Source of the DNA: Streptomyces sp. R33
GTDB taxonomy: Bacteria; Actinomycetota; Actinomycetes; Streptomycetales; Streptomycetaceae
Assembly (NCBI RefSeq): GCF_041200175.1
Contig: NZ_CP165727.1
Location: forward strand, 7,310,001-7,374,000
DNA length: 64,000 nt
Reading direction: 5' to 3'
In this document: positions 55,658 through 64,000 of the stretch, one piece after another
Layout of the letters: each line of letters opens with the position of its first letter
How positions within the stretch are numbered: position 1 is the first letter of the stretch
Notes under the pieces: model-generated
Told to the model about the DNA's origin: nothing
Database searches by the model: none
Seen by the model: only the letters and a program-made list of their open reading frames with translations
Program-made: the position numbers and the translations under genes

Positions 55658-57238
55658 TCATTGCAGTCGCTCCGCGAGGTGGTCCCCGACGCGCAGGGCG
55701 TTGGCGATGGCCGTCAGCGAGGGATTGACCGCGCCGATGCTCGGGAAGAAGCTCGTGTCGACCACGTAGAGGTTGTCGAGGTCGTGGGCCTTGCAGTTGA
55801 CGTCGAGGGCGGAGCTCTGCGGGTCGCGGCCGAAGCGGACGGTGCCGGCCTGATGAGCCGTTGCGCCTATGGGCATGCCCTTGTGCAGGTAGATGCTGTG
55901 CGACAGCAGATGGTGCTCGTGCATGCCCAGGTGGCCGAGCATGCCCTGCAGTTTGTGCCGCAGCCGCTTCAGACCTGCGATGTTGTTCTTCTCGTCGAGG
56001 GCGAGGTGGATCCCGCCGTCCCCGTCGAGGGTGACGCGGTTGTCCGGGTCCGGCAGGTCCTCACCGCACAGCCAGAAGTCGACCGCGTGATGGGCGAGCA
56101 CCTCGAAGGGCATGTCCGGGGTGACGGCACCGGCCCAGCGGGGCGCCTCGCCGTGGATCTGCTCGGCGTCGGACTTGCCGAGCATCTGGATTCCGCCGAG
56201 AGGGTAGTCCCAGTCGTCGCTGCCCAGGTACCAGTCGTGCAGGGCCAGCGTTTTCTGGAACCTGGTGCCGTTCGGTTCCTCGGACACCGCCATCAGGGCC
56301 AGGTTGTTGTGCCGCATGTAGTGCCGGCCGACCACGTCCGAGCTGTTGGCCAGGCCCTGAGGGTGCTTGTCGTCGGCCGAACGCAGCAACAGGACCGCGG
56401 AGTTGACGGCCCCGCAGGCCACCACCACGATGGCGGCGGTGAACCGGACGGTCGAGCCGTCGCCCAGTTCCGCGACGACCGAGGTGACGCTCCGCCCGGT
56501 GGCGTCCGTCTCGAGCCGGCGCACGTCGGCATGCGTGACCAGTTCGACGTTGGAGTGCTCCAGGGCCGGGTCCACGCAGATGACCTGGGCGTCCGACTTC
56601 GCGCCGACCAGGCAGGGGAAGCCGTCGACGCGGTCGCAGCGGATGCAGGGGCTCCCGTGCGCCGCCCGCCCCTGGTCGTCCTGGACGAGGTTCACCCCGA
56701 TCGGGAGATGGAAGGGGTGCAGGCCCTGCTTCTCCAGATCGTCGCTCAACTGCTGGATGCGCGGCTCGTGTTGCACGGGCGGATGGGCGTACTGGGCACT
56801 GGTCGGCCCCTCGGTGGGGTCCTCGCCGTGCCGCCCGTGGACGAGGTAGAGGTGCTCGGCCTGCGTGTAGTAGGGCTCCAGGTCGCCGTAGTTCAGCGGC
56901 CAGGCGGGAGAGATGCCGTCATGGTGGCGGATTTCGCCGAAGTCCTCGGGGCGCATGCGGAAGAGCGCGGCGCCGTAGAACTTGGTGTTCCCGCCGACGT
57001 AGTAGTTCACCTCGGGCGGGAACCGGTCTCCGTGCTTGTCGTACCAGAACTCCGGTGCGCGGTACTTCCCCTTGACGAAGACCTGGGTCGAATCCCAGTT
57101 GTCCCGTTCCCGCGGCAGGTAGCCGCCGCGCTCGAGAAGCAGGATCCGCTTGCCGGTGGGCGCCAGCCGGTGGGCGAGGGTGCCGCCGCCGGCCCCTGTG
57201 CCGATGATGATGATGTCGTACTCCCGCGCCTCGGGCAT
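55658..57238 (-). CDS. GMC-family FAD-dependent oxidoreductase
   Basis: A 526-residue flavoprotein. FAD binding: YDIIIIGTGAGGGTLAHRLA (8-27), ILLLERGGYLPRE, and VGGNTKFYGAALFRMRPEDF. Substrate and C-terminal signatures are HQAGTVRFGRDPQSSALDVN with KAHDLDNLYVVDTSFFPSIG and AVNPSLTAIANALRVGDHLA; the catalytic His and Asn belong to HQAGTVRFG and NPSLTAIANALR. A Cys cluster CIRCDRVDGFPC at about 195-206 is like the linker of sugar/gluconate dehydrogenases. Substrate is unknown. ATG 57238 starts MPEAREYD. Gap of 48 bp to GH15 downstream suggests a shared transcript. Confidence 0.93.
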   Translation of the reverse strand: MPEAREYDIIIIGTGAGGGTLAHRLAPTGKRILLLERGGYLPRERDNWDSTQVFVKGKYRAPEFWYDKHGDRFPPEVNYYVGGNTKFYGAALFRMRPEDFGEIRHHDGISPAWPLNYGDLEPYYTQAEHLYLVHGRHGEDPTEGPTSAQYAHPPVQHEPRIQQLSDDLEKQGLHPFHLPIGVNLVQDDQGRAAHGSPCIRCDRVDGFPCLVGAKSDAQVICVDPALEHSNVELVTHADVRRLETDATGRSVTSVVAELGDGSTVRFTAAIVVVACGAVNSAVLLLRSADDKHPQGLANSSDVVGRHYMRHNNLALMAVSEEPNGTRFQKTLALHDWYLGSDDWDYPLGGIQMLGKSDAEQIHGEAPRWAGAVTPDMPFEVLAHHAVDFWLCGEDLPDPDNRVTLDGDGGIHLALDEKNNIAGLKRLRHKLQGMLGHLGMHEHHLLSHSIYLHKGMPIGATAHQAGTVRFGRDPQSSALDVNCKAHDLDNLYVVDTSFFPSIGAVNPSLTAIANALRVGDHLAERLQ

Positions 57239-57368
57239 GCGGGCCACCTCCCCGGAGCACGGATCTGCTCCTGTCGGGTGAGTTGGGGTGCAATCAGCAT
57301 CTACAACGTAGCTCCGGAGGGAATGCCCAGCGAGTCGGGCGGGCCGGGACGCCGGGAAGCCCGGCTGG

Positions 57369-58301
57369 TCAAAGGATCGCGAGGGGATTGACGGGAGAAC
57401 CCGTCGCCGCGGGCAGCCGTAGTGGCGCGATGACGCAGAGGAACGACCAGCGGCCCTCCCGTTCGCAGAGGGGAGCCAGCTCCTCGAACTGCAGGTAGTC
57501 GAGCAGGTGCAGCCCCATCGCATGGACGGCGAGTACGTGCACCGGGAACGCGACGCTCTGCACGGCACTGGGAGCCGTGTCGTTGTTGCCGTCACTGCCG
57601 AGCGCGGCCACCTGCCGTTCGGCCGGAAAACGCAGGGCGGTCGGGTGGAGTCCGGCCCGCGCACCGGCCGAGTCCCAGGCGCCGAGCTCCTCACGTCGCC
57701 GCCGGTGCCCGACGCGTACGAGGAGGATGTCGCCCCTGCCGACCCGCAGCCCCTGCCGCGCTTCGGCGGCGGCAAGATCCTCGGCGGTCACGTGCGATCC
57801 CGGTTCGAGCCAGGGGGTGCCGTGCAGGCGCGGGATGTCCAGCAGCACTCCCCGTCCCACGATGCCGTCGCGCGCCAGGTCGATGGACAGGGCCCCGGCC
57901 CCGTCAGGGGAGAGTACGTCCGCGGCAGGGACGCCGCCGTGCAGGGTGCCCTCGTAGATGACGTGGCACAGTGCGTCGATGTGGCTGTCGACATCGCCGT
58001 GGATGTTCATGGCGATGCGGTCCCGGGCGAACTGCAGGCCGCCCGGATCCGGAGCGCCGCCGACGGGCGCGGTGAGCCGGTGCTCCGCCGGTTCGGCGTT
58101 GTCCGGTCCCTTGCGGGTGTTCACGGGCGCGGCGAGCGAGACCGTGCGGCCGGAGCGGACCTCGCTGACGGCGGCCAGCGTCTGTGCGGGGGTGAGGGTG
58201 CCCAGAGCTCCCAGGGGTGCCGCACCGCCGGGTGCCGTACGGCGCAGTTCACGATAGAGCGACCGGAAGTCGGCCTCGCTCATCCCGGCGGGCGTAGCCA
58301 T
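57369..58301 (-). CDS. Cyclase-family metal-dependent hydrolase
   Basis: A 310-residue protein of the kynurenine-formamidase/cyclase fold. The core motif is ARDRIAMNIHGDVDSHIDAL with CHVIYEGTLHGG, which stands for the family HxGTHxD-type metal site; VLLDIPRLHGTPWLEPGSHV and GDILLVRVGHRRRREELG follow. The later SDGNNDTAPSAV and FPVHVLAVHAMGLHLLDYLQ match family C-terminal strands. Metal-assisted hydrolysis of an amide or lactone is expected; substrate unknown. ATG 58301 is used with GGTGGGG just upstream; GTG 58319 would add six residues. It shares strand with the GMC gene, 130 bp away. Confidence 0.87.
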   Translation of the reverse strand: MATPAGMSEADFRSLYRELRRTAPGGAAPLGALGTLTPAQTLAAVSEVRSGRTVSLAAPVNTRKGPDNAEPAEHRLTAPVGGAPDPGGLQFARDRIAMNIHGDVDSHIDALCHVIYEGTLHGGVPAADVLSPDGAGALSIDLARDGIVGRGVLLDIPRLHGTPWLEPGSHVTAEDLAAAEARQGLRVGRGDILLVRVGHRRRREELGAWDSAGARAGLHPTALRFPAERQVAALGSDGNNDTAPSAVQSVAFPVHVLAVHAMGLHLLDYLQFEELAPLCEREGRWSFLCVIAPLRLPAATGSPVNPLAIL

Positions 58302-58457
58302 GTCCCCACCATCCGGCACACCCGCTGCCGGCGCGCGCCGAGCGGCGACCCGGCCGCATCCGATTTGCCGGGCTCCCCGGCCGCCGCGTTAATGGACGAG
58401 CGGCCTGTCCGGGCCCGACGTACCCGTGCGCCTCCCTCTCGCATCGAGGAGATTCGC

Positions 58458-59411
58458 TTGGACATGCTGCACGTCCGGGCCGTGAGCCCGCCGGACCTCA
58501 CGGGACGTGTCATGGCCCTGTTGAGCGCCCAGCCGTGTGTCCTCAACCTCTCCCTGCAGCCCGACAGCGTACGGAACCCCGACGGCGACGCCATCGTGTG
58601 CGACGTCCTCACCGGAGTCGCCAACGAGGTACTGCGCGGGCTGCGCGACCTCGGACTGGAGCGGCGGGGGTCCATCGTTCTCGACCCGATCGACACGGCC
58701 TTCTCTGATCACGCGGCCAGAGCCGGGGCCCAGGCGCTCGGGTCCCGGCTGCGCGTGCCGGTATGGGAGCAGGTGGAGGCCCGGATCCGGGCCGAGGGGC
58801 GGTATCCACCGAGCTTCTACCTCTTCATGGTCATCGCCGGTGTCATCGGTGCGGTCGGCATCATCACCAACTCGCAGATCCTCATCGTCGCGGCCATGGT
58901 GGTCGGTCCGGAGTACGGAGCCGTCAGCAGCGTCGCGCTGGGCATCGACCACCGTTCGCGGTCACCCGTCCGGGAGGGTCTTTCCGCGCTCCTCGTGGGC
59001 TTTCTGCTGGTCGTGGCGGCCACCTTCCTGTTCGGCCTGCTCGTCCGCGGCTTCGGCCTCCAGCCGCAAGCCTTCGAGCTCGGGATCAGGCCCGTGTCGA
59101 ACCTGATCGACACACCCAATTTCTTCTCGGCGGTGGTGGCCGTGCTCGCCGGGATCGTGGGCATCGTCTCGCTGACCGAAGCCCGCACCAGCGCACTGCT
59201 CGGCGTCTTCATCTCGGTGACCACCATCCCGGCGGCAGCCGACATCGGGGTCTCGTGCGCGTTCGCCAGCTGGGGCGAGGCCTTGGGATCCCTGTTCCAA
59301 CTGTTGCTCAACATCTTCGTACTGATCCTGGTCGGAACCGGGACGCTCAAGGTCCAGCGGGCGATGTGGCGGCGTGTCACCGCGCACCGGAACCGGCGGG
59401 CCGCGCCGTGA
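58458..59411 (+). CDS. DUF389 membrane protein
   Basis: A product of about 317 residues. A soluble head of about 115 residues (MLHVRAVSPPDLTGRVMALL, then AQPCVLNLSLQPDSVRNPDG) precedes a DUF389 domain with about six helices, including YPPSFYLFMVIAGVIGAVGI, SQILIVAAMVVGPEYGAVSS, ALLVGFLLVVAATFLFGLLV and NFFSAVVAVLAGIVGIVSLT. The VAAMVVGPEYGAV segment with G-P is the family core. DUF389 proteins are suggested transporters or metal-related. GAGGAG lies six bases before TTG 58458; ATG 58464 is the alternative, 12 bases away. The stop overlaps the antiporter start (GTGA), so the two are coupled. Confidence 0.86.
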   Translation: MDMLHVRAVSPPDLTGRVMALLSAQPCVLNLSLQPDSVRNPDGDAIVCDVLTGVANEVLRGLRDLGLERRGSIVLDPIDTAFSDHAARAGAQALGSRLRVPVWEQVEARIRAEGRYPPSFYLFMVIAGVIGAVGIITNSQILIVAAMVVGPEYGAVSSVALGIDHRSRSPVREGLSALLVGFLLVVAATFLFGLLVRGFGLQPQAFELGIRPVSNLIDTPNFFSAVVAVLAGIVGIVSLTEARTSALLGVFISVTTIPAAADIGVSCAFASWGEALGSLFQLLLNIFVLILVGTGTLKVQRAMWRRVTAHRNRRAAP

Positions 59412-61177
59412 ACGCAGCCGCAGCCGCCGCCCTGTCGCAGGACCAGGTGTTCACGGGCCTCGGACTGATCGTCGTCCTGGCCGTGGGCTCCCAGCTGCTG
59501 GCAAGCCGGCTGCGCATCCCCGCGCTGATCGTCCTGCTGCCGGCCGGATTCACCGCCGGCGCGCTGACCGGTGACGTGAACCCCGAGAACCTGCTCGGAG
59601 CCGCCTTCTCCCCGCTGGTCTCGCTGGCCGTCGCCGTGATCCTCTACGACGCCGGGCTCGGCCTGGACCTGAAGCGGTTCAGGGCGCACACCCGCCGCGT
59701 CGCGGTGCGGCTGATCTGGCTCGGCGTGCTGCTCACCGCAGGGTCGGTGGCGCTGCTCGCCCGCGTTCTGCTGGGGATGTCGGGCGGTGCGGCCGTGATG
59801 CTCGGGGCCATCCTGATCGTCTCCGGCCCCACGGTCGTCGGACCGCTCCTGAACTTCGTACGTCCCACGGAACGGCTGCAGCACATCCTCATCTGGGAGG
59901 GCACGCTCATCGATCCGCTGGGAGCCATCCTGGGGGCCCTCGTCTTCCACGCCGTGGTGGCCGGGAACAGCAGCGGCTTCGGCAGCGAGGTGCTGGAGTT
60001 CACCACCAGTGCCGCGGTGGGCCTGGCCGGCGGCATCGTGGGGACCTCGGTGCTCATGCTGGTGCGCAGGCTGCGGCCGGGGGCGGTGCTGGGCACCACG
60101 GTCCAGCTGGCGGCGGTGACCGGTGTGGCGGCTGCCTGCAATGTGATCCGGGACGACACGGGCCTGATCGCGGCCGTTCTGATGGGGCTGGCGGTGGCGA
60201 ACCTGCCCGGCTCCGACACGGGCGCCCGCAATCCCTTCTTCGAGACCCTGGTGCATCTGGTCATCGGCCTCCTGTTCATCTCCATCTCGGCCACCGTCAG
60301 TCCCCCTTCACTGCGCCACGTGGTGCTGCCGACGCTCGCTCTCGTCGCGGTGCTCGTCCTGGTGACCCGGCCGCTCGTGGCGGCCCTCGCGTCGCTCGGT
60401 ACGGATCTGACGCGCGGGGAGCGGGGCTTCCTGGGATGGATGGCCCCGCGCGGCATCGTCGCCGCGGCGACCGCCTCGACGTTCTCCGCCACGCTGGCCG
60501 CCCAGGGCGTGGGCGGCGCCTCGAAGATCCTTCCCGCCACGTTCGTGGTGATCGTGGTGACCGTCACGCTCTACGGGCTCACCGCCGTGCCGGTCGCGAA
60601 GCGGCTGGGCGTCGTGCGCCCGTCCCGCTCCCGGCCGCTGCTCGTGGGCGGCGATCCCTGGGTGGTCGATCTGGGACTGGCCCTGCGGTCGGCCGGGCTG
60701 GAAGTCGTCATGTGGGCGGGACACGATGCACAGCGGGACCGGATCAGGGCCGCCGGGCTCGAACTCGCCCCCGGGGAGCTGTTCGCCGCGGCCACCGGCT
60801 CGGGCGCCGAGCTGGAGGGCCTCACCGGCGTCCTGCTCCTGACCGACGAGGGCGACTTCAACGCCCTGGCTTCCATGAACCTCCAGGGCAGCGTGGAGGG
60901 ACCGGTGTACCGCCTGGGGCCGGCGACCGACACCCAGGGCGTCGTCGCCCCGTACACCGGCGGCCAGGTGCTCTTCGATCCCGCGCTCACCGGAGCCGAG
61001 CTGTCCCGCCGCTACGACCGGGGCGCGCGCCTCGTCACGCGTCGCCTCGACGGGCCGGTCCCGGCCGGACACCACCTGCTGTTCCTGGTGCGGGCGGACG
61101 GCACGCTGCTGCCCGTCACCCGCAGCGGCGCTCCGGTGCCGCGATCCGGGGACATCGCCGTACTCCTGGGCGGTTGA
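59408..61177 (+). CDS. CPA1/NhaP-type cation:proton antiporter with C-terminal cytosolic domain
   Basis: A 589-residue antiporter. About 12 helices cover residues 15-400, with core VSGPTVVGPLLNFVRPTERL, ILIWEGTLIDPLGAILGALV (the Asp-containing helix) and RNPFFETLVHLVIGLLFISI; the helix-10-like RGFLGWMAPRGIVAAATAST is typical of NhaP/NhaA2-type antiporters. The tail of about 180 residues (PLLVGGDPWVVDLGLALRSA, AGLELAPGELFAAATGSGAE) reads like a RCK/TrkA-type Rossmann domain without a clear NAD loop. Na+ or K+/H+ exchange is expected. GTG 59408 overlaps the DUF389 stop (GTGA). It converges on the gluconokinase gene with a 4-bp gap. Confidence 0.92.
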   Translation: MNAAAAAALSQDQVFTGLGLIVVLAVGSQLLASRLRIPALIVLLPAGFTAGALTGDVNPENLLGAAFSPLVSLAVAVILYDAGLGLDLKRFRAHTRRVAVRLIWLGVLLTAGSVALLARVLLGMSGGAAVMLGAILIVSGPTVVGPLLNFVRPTERLQHILIWEGTLIDPLGAILGALVFHAVVAGNSSGFGSEVLEFTTSAAVGLAGGIVGTSVLMLVRRLRPGAVLGTTVQLAAVTGVAAACNVIRDDTGLIAAVLMGLAVANLPGSDTGARNPFFETLVHLVIGLLFISISATVSPPSLRHVVLPTLALVAVLVLVTRPLVAALASLGTDLTRGERGFLGWMAPRGIVAAATASTFSATLAAQGVGGASKILPATFVVIVVTVTLYGLTAVPVAKRLGVVRPSRSRPLLVGGDPWVVDLGLALRSAGLEVVMWAGHDAQRDRIRAAGLELAPGELFAAATGSGAELEGLTGVLLLTDEGDFNALASMNLQGSVEGPVYRLGPATDTQGVVAPYTGGQVLFDPALTGAELSRRYDRGARLVTRRLDGPVPAGHHLLFLVRADGTLLPVTRSGAPVPRSGDIAVLLGG

Positions 61178-61181
61178 TTCC

Positions 61182-61697
61182 TCAGCGCGCCGGCCCCCTG
61201 CCGAAGCCCGCGACGGCGCGACGCGCCCGAGCCATGGTGACCTCGGTGCCGGCGGTGGCGTCGACGGTCGCGCCCGGCTCGTCGGATTCCAGCGGTTCCA
61301 GGATCTCGAACTGGGAGTCGACCAGGCGCAGCGGCATGAAGTGGCCCGTGCGCCGGGAGACCCGGGCCCTGGCGGTGTCGCGGTCCAGCGCCAGGTACAG
61401 GCACCAGAGGCCCGGGGCGGCCCCGCGGAGTTCGTCGCGGTACGCGCGCTTGAGGGCCGAGCAGGCGACGACCAGCCGCCGGCCCGACCGGGAGGACTGC
61501 CGTATCCGGTCCGAGAGCGTACGCAGCCACGGGGCACGGTCCGCGTCGTCCAGGGGGCGGCCGGCGGCCATCTTGGCGATGTTCGCGGCGGGATGGAGGT
61601 CGTCACCGTCGAGGAACGCCCCTCCGAGTTCCTCGGCCAAGGCCCTGCCGACGGTGCTCTTCCCGGCGCCCGCCACGCCCAGCACCACCACGATCAC
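61182..61697 (-). CDS. gntK: Gluconokinase
   Basis: The 171-residue P-loop kinase phosphorylates gluconate to 6-phosphogluconate. VLGVAGAGKSTVGRALAEEL is the Walker A, GGAFLDGDDLHPAANIAKMA holds the substrate Asp and HP motif, RPLDDADRAPWLRTLSDRI and VVACSALKRAYRDELRG follow, and RRTGHFMPLRLVDSQFEILE is the family lid/nucleotide segment. GTG 61697 overlaps the cydB stop by four bases (GTGA), so the gene is coupled to cydAB, an unexpected partner. GntR or gluconate permease genes are absent from the window. Confidence 0.93.
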   Translation of the reverse strand: MIVVVLGVAGAGKSTVGRALAEELGGAFLDGDDLHPAANIAKMAAGRPLDDADRAPWLRTLSDRIRQSSRSGRRLVVACSALKRAYRDELRGAAPGLWCLYLALDRDTARARVSRRTGHFMPLRLVDSQFEILEPLESDEPGATVDATAGTEVTMARARRAVAGFGRGPAR

Positions 61698-62746
61698 CGG
61701 TCCGTGCCCGGATCCCTGTTCGTGGCGCTCCGCCGCAGGTCGTTCTCGGCGAGAGGCTGCAGGGCGCCGCTGGTGTCCAGTCGGTAGAGCAGGACCAGCG
61801 GCGGTCCGACGAGCACCATCGCGATGACCGTGACCAGGAGCAGCCAGCGCAGTGTCGTCGACGCTCCGGCCGCCTGGTCCACGGTCAGCGAGGTGGGGAT
61901 GAGGTACGGCCGCTGGGCCAGCCCCCAGGCGACCACGACGAGGGCGACGCTGCCGACGGCCGTGATCCTCGCCCAGCCCGTGGCCGTGCGGTACAGCAGC
62001 CCGGCGGTGGCGATGGCGCTCACGACGGCCACCAGGACGAGGGCGAGGCCGATGCCGCTGGTGAGGCCGTCGTAGACGTAGCGCGCGTCGTGGTGGGTGA
62101 CGGCGAGGCCGACGACGGCCAGGACGGCGATGACCCCGAGGCTGCACCAGGCGCGCAGCCGGAAGTAGTGGACGAGGTCGGGCGCGTCGAAGCGGCGGGC
62201 GTCGGCGGTGAGGAACACCGCGCCCAGGAAGGCGGTCGCGGCGACGGTGAGCAGCCCGGCGAGTACGGAGGTCCCGTTGGACCACGCGTCGGCGGAGGCC
62301 TTCGTCCCCGGAGCGACCCGGCCCGTGGCCAGGCCGCCGACCACCGCTCCGAGGAAGAAGGGCACAAGGAGGGAGGACACGGCGAAGGCGGCACCGTAGA
62401 TCCTGCGCCGCGCGAGGCGTGTCATGGGCTTGCGGAGGGCGAAGCCCGCACCGCGCAGGACGAGCCCGACGGCCGCGAGCGCCAGCGGGAGCCACATGGC
62501 CGTGAAGATCGTCTGGAACAGGACCGGAAAGCCCGTCCACATGATCACCAGGACGAAGATGAGCCAGACGTTGTTCGTCTCCCAGACGGGCTCCATGGCG
62601 TGGTCGATCAGCCACCGGGGCCGCTTGCCCCGTTCGCTGCCTCCCGCGCACAGGTCCCAGAACCCGGCTCCGTAGTCGGTCCCGCCGGCACAGGCGTAGG
62701 CCGCCACCGCGGCCAGCAGCACCCCGGCCACGACGTCCTGGATCAT
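61694..62746 (-). CDS. cydB: Cytochrome bd ubiquinol/menaquinol oxidase subunit II
   Basis: A 350-residue membrane subunit with eight to nine helices. Family marks are ACAGGTDYGAGFWDLCAGGS near the N-terminus, LIDHAMEPVWETNNVWLIFV, MWTGFPVLFQTIFTAMWLPL, LRGAGFALRK and GLAQRPYLIPTSLTVDQAAG. CydB pairs with CydA to form the bd-type terminal oxidase that reduces oxygen with quinol and is favoured at low oxygen or under stress. Its ATG overlaps the cydA stop (ATGA), and its stop overlaps the gluconokinase start. The cydCD ABC exporter genes are not within the window; they may lie elsewhere. Confidence 0.96.
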   Translation of the reverse strand: MIQDVVAGVLLAAVAAYACAGGTDYGAGFWDLCAGGSERGKRPRWLIDHAMEPVWETNNVWLIFVLVIMWTGFPVLFQTIFTAMWLPLALAAVGLVLRGAGFALRKPMTRLARRRIYGAAFAVSSLLVPFFLGAVVGGLATGRVAPGTKASADAWSNGTSVLAGLLTVAATAFLGAVFLTADARRFDAPDLVHYFRLRAWCSLGVIAVLAVVGLAVTHHDARYVYDGLTSGIGLALVLVAVVSAIATAGLLYRTATGWARITAVGSVALVVVAWGLAQRPYLIPTSLTVDQAAGASTTLRWLLLVTVIAMVLVGPPLVLLYRLDTSGALQPLAENDLRRSATNRDPGTDR

Positions 62747-64000
62747 CGCCGTCCTCCGTCGCCGCGCGGGGAGCCGTGATCCGGTGCGGCCGCGGCGGTC
62801 GCCCGGCGGGGCCCGTAGGGGGTGTCGCCTTCCGGAGTGCCGGCGGCCTCGGCATCGCCCTGTCGTTCATCGGCGGCCCGCCAGCGGGTGCGCATCTTGA
62901 GCAGGACGGCCAGGAAGGTGCCGAAGATCAGGATGTAGACCACGATGACGATTCCGAGCATCGCCCACAGCGACGAGGCCCGGGTGTCCGTGACGGCTTC
63001 GGACACGCGCATGTTCTCGTAGACGATCCAGGGCTGGCGACCCACCTCGGTGGTGATCCAGCCGCATTCGACCGTCACCAGGCAGGCCGCCCCGGCCACG
63101 GCGGCGCACCGGAAGAACCACGGTGAGCGCGGCAGGTCGCGGCGGCGCAGCCAGCACCAGCCGTACCAGAGCGCGAGCAGGACGAGCAGGCTTCCGATCG
63201 TCACCATGATGTCGAACGCCCAGTGGGCGATGGTGGCCTGGGTCGCCGTCGGACGGTCGCTCGCGGGCACCGAGGACAAGCCCGTCACCACGGTGTCCGG
63301 CCTGAAGCCGGCGAGGATCGAGTCCAGGAGCGGGATCTTGATCCCGCCGGAGATCGATCCGTCGGGATGCATGCGCCCGAACAGGTACTCCGGCACGTCG
63401 TCGCCGGTCTTCCACACGAGCTCGGTGGCGGCGAACTTGATCGGCTGCTTGTGGAAGACGGACCGGGCGATGGAGTCCCCGAGCACGAACTGCACGGGGG
63501 TGAGGATCGCGGCGACGGTGAACGGCACGGTGAAGCCGAGCCGGTGGTAGTGGTCACGCCGGCCGCGCAGCCAGCCGACCGCGTACACCCCGGCCACGAC
63601 ATAGCCCGCCGTGAGGACGACGCCTGCCACGAAGTGCCAGTACTCGGGGCCGAACATCGGCGTGAAGATCGCCTTGCGGACGTTGACGTCGATGGGGCTG
63701 CCGTCCGCGTCGAGCGAGAAGCCGCGCGGCGTGTTCATCCAGGAGTTCGCGGCGATGATGCCGAACGCCCCCAGCAGCGCCGTCAGCGGCAGGGGCAGAC
63801 CCAGCCAGAAGTGCTTCCACGGCTTCAGCCTCCGCCAGCCGTAGAGGTAGATGGCGATGAGGATCGCCTCGAGGAAGAAGGCCCACGCCTCGACCCCGAA
63901 TCCGAGGCCGAAGACATCGCCCCACCTGCCCATCAGGCCCGGCCAGAGCAGGCCGAACTCGAAGGAGAGCACGGTCCCGGTGACGATGCCGATGGCGAAC
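62743..64000 (-). CDS. cydA: Cytochrome bd oxidase subunit I (cut by right edge)
   Basis: The 5' end is outside the window. Reading on from the edge gives FAIGIVTGTVLSFEFGLLWP, then EAWAFFLEAILIAIYLYGWR (with the helix around the haem b595 Glu/His region), PLTALLGAFGIIAANSWMNT, the quinol-loop helix boundary PVQFVLGDSIARSVFHKQPI, GGIKIPLLDSILAGFRPDTV and the C-terminal ECGWITTEVGRQPWIVYENM with a Met ligand-type residue. The last part is a polar tail of about 50 residues. CydA carries haems b558, b595 and d. It is the first of the cydA-cydB-gntK chain with ATGA and GTGA overlaps. Confidence 0.95.
   Translation of the reverse strand, partial: FAIGIVTGTVLSFEFGLLWPGLMGRWGDVFGLGFGVEAWAFFLEAILIAIYLYGWRRLKPWKHFWLGLPLPLTALLGAFGIIAANSWMNTPRGFSLDADGSPIDVNVRKAIFTPMFGPEYWHFVAGVVLTAGYVVAGVYAVGWLRGRRDHYHRLGFTVPFTVAAILTPVQFVLGDSIARSVFHKQPIKFAATELVWKTGDDVPEYLFGRMHPDGSISGGIKIPLLDSILAGFRPDTVVTGLSSVPASDRPTATQATIAHWAFDIMVTIGSLLVLLALWYGWCWLRRRDLPRSPWFFRCAAVAGAACLVTVECGWITTEVGRQPWIVYENMRVSEAVTDTRASSLWAMLGIVIVVYILIFGTFLAVLLKMRTRWRAADERQGDAEAAGTPEGDTPYGPRRATAAAAPDHGSPRGDGGRR

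Overview
The window is very GC-rich (about 72% by eye), has short intergenic gaps, many GTG starts and frequent 4-bp ATGA/GTGA gene overlaps. It also carries families typical of Streptomyces: HpnB-like glycosyltransferase, MDMPI domain, streptophobe, DUF4328, DUF6643-like, Rv1733c-like and an FHA-ABC protein. It reads as chromosomal DNA of a Streptomyces or close relative. No rRNA, tRNA, IS element, prophage or CRISPR array was seen. Both outermost genes are cut by the window edges.

Layout. 1-8.2 kb: a two-component pair (sensor cut at the left edge), a PAP2 phosphatase, small membrane and MDMPI proteins, an AlkB-like dioxygenase, a ROK regulator, an RsbW-like ATPase, a Cds1-like PLP enzyme and an SRPBCC protein. 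8.3-17 kb: a large membrane protein with a hydrolase domain, a beta-helix/AAA+ fusion, and Rv1733c, MOSC, DUF6643-like and HpnB-like proteins. 17.0-19.0 kb: no credible gene. It is a 1.8-kb quasi-palindrome: a ~460-bp inverted repeat around a ~200-bp loop, flanked on both sides by mirrored arrays of a degenerate ~47-bp repeat. This is the most unusual structure in the window. 19-22 kb: a racemase, a decayed cytidine deaminase, an ADP-ribosylglycohydrolase and a deletion scar joining the tails of two divergent genes. 22-30 kb: Lnt, NUDIX, a serine protease, an alpha/beta hydrolase, a GT39-like membrane transferase and a GNAT-AAA+ fusion. 30-41 kb: a Ser/Thr kinase with a coupled partner, a UPF0261 protein, NUDIX, a CDF metal exporter, an FHA-ABC transporter and surface proteins. 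41-47.6 kb: a PAS-GAF-SpoIIE-HATPase phosphatase, DUF4328 and a phosphodiester glycosidase with a collagen-like insert. 47.6-51.6 kb: molybdate uptake (fused ModBC, ModA, HTH-TOBE regulator) and an S4 RNA-binding protein. 51.6-53.7 kb: dhaKLM. 53.8-64 kb: GH15 hydrolase, GMC oxidoreductase, cyclase, a DUF389 plus antiporter pair, and cydAB coupled to gluconokinase.

Functionally the window mixes envelope sensing (two-component, Ser/Thr kinase, FHA-ABC, SpoIIE phosphatase, RsbW-like), molybdate and metal transport, PTS-linked dihydroxyacetone metabolism and alternative respiration. All family assignments were made by reading motifs, without database searches. Start sites were chosen from ribosome binding sites, overlaps and family N-termini.
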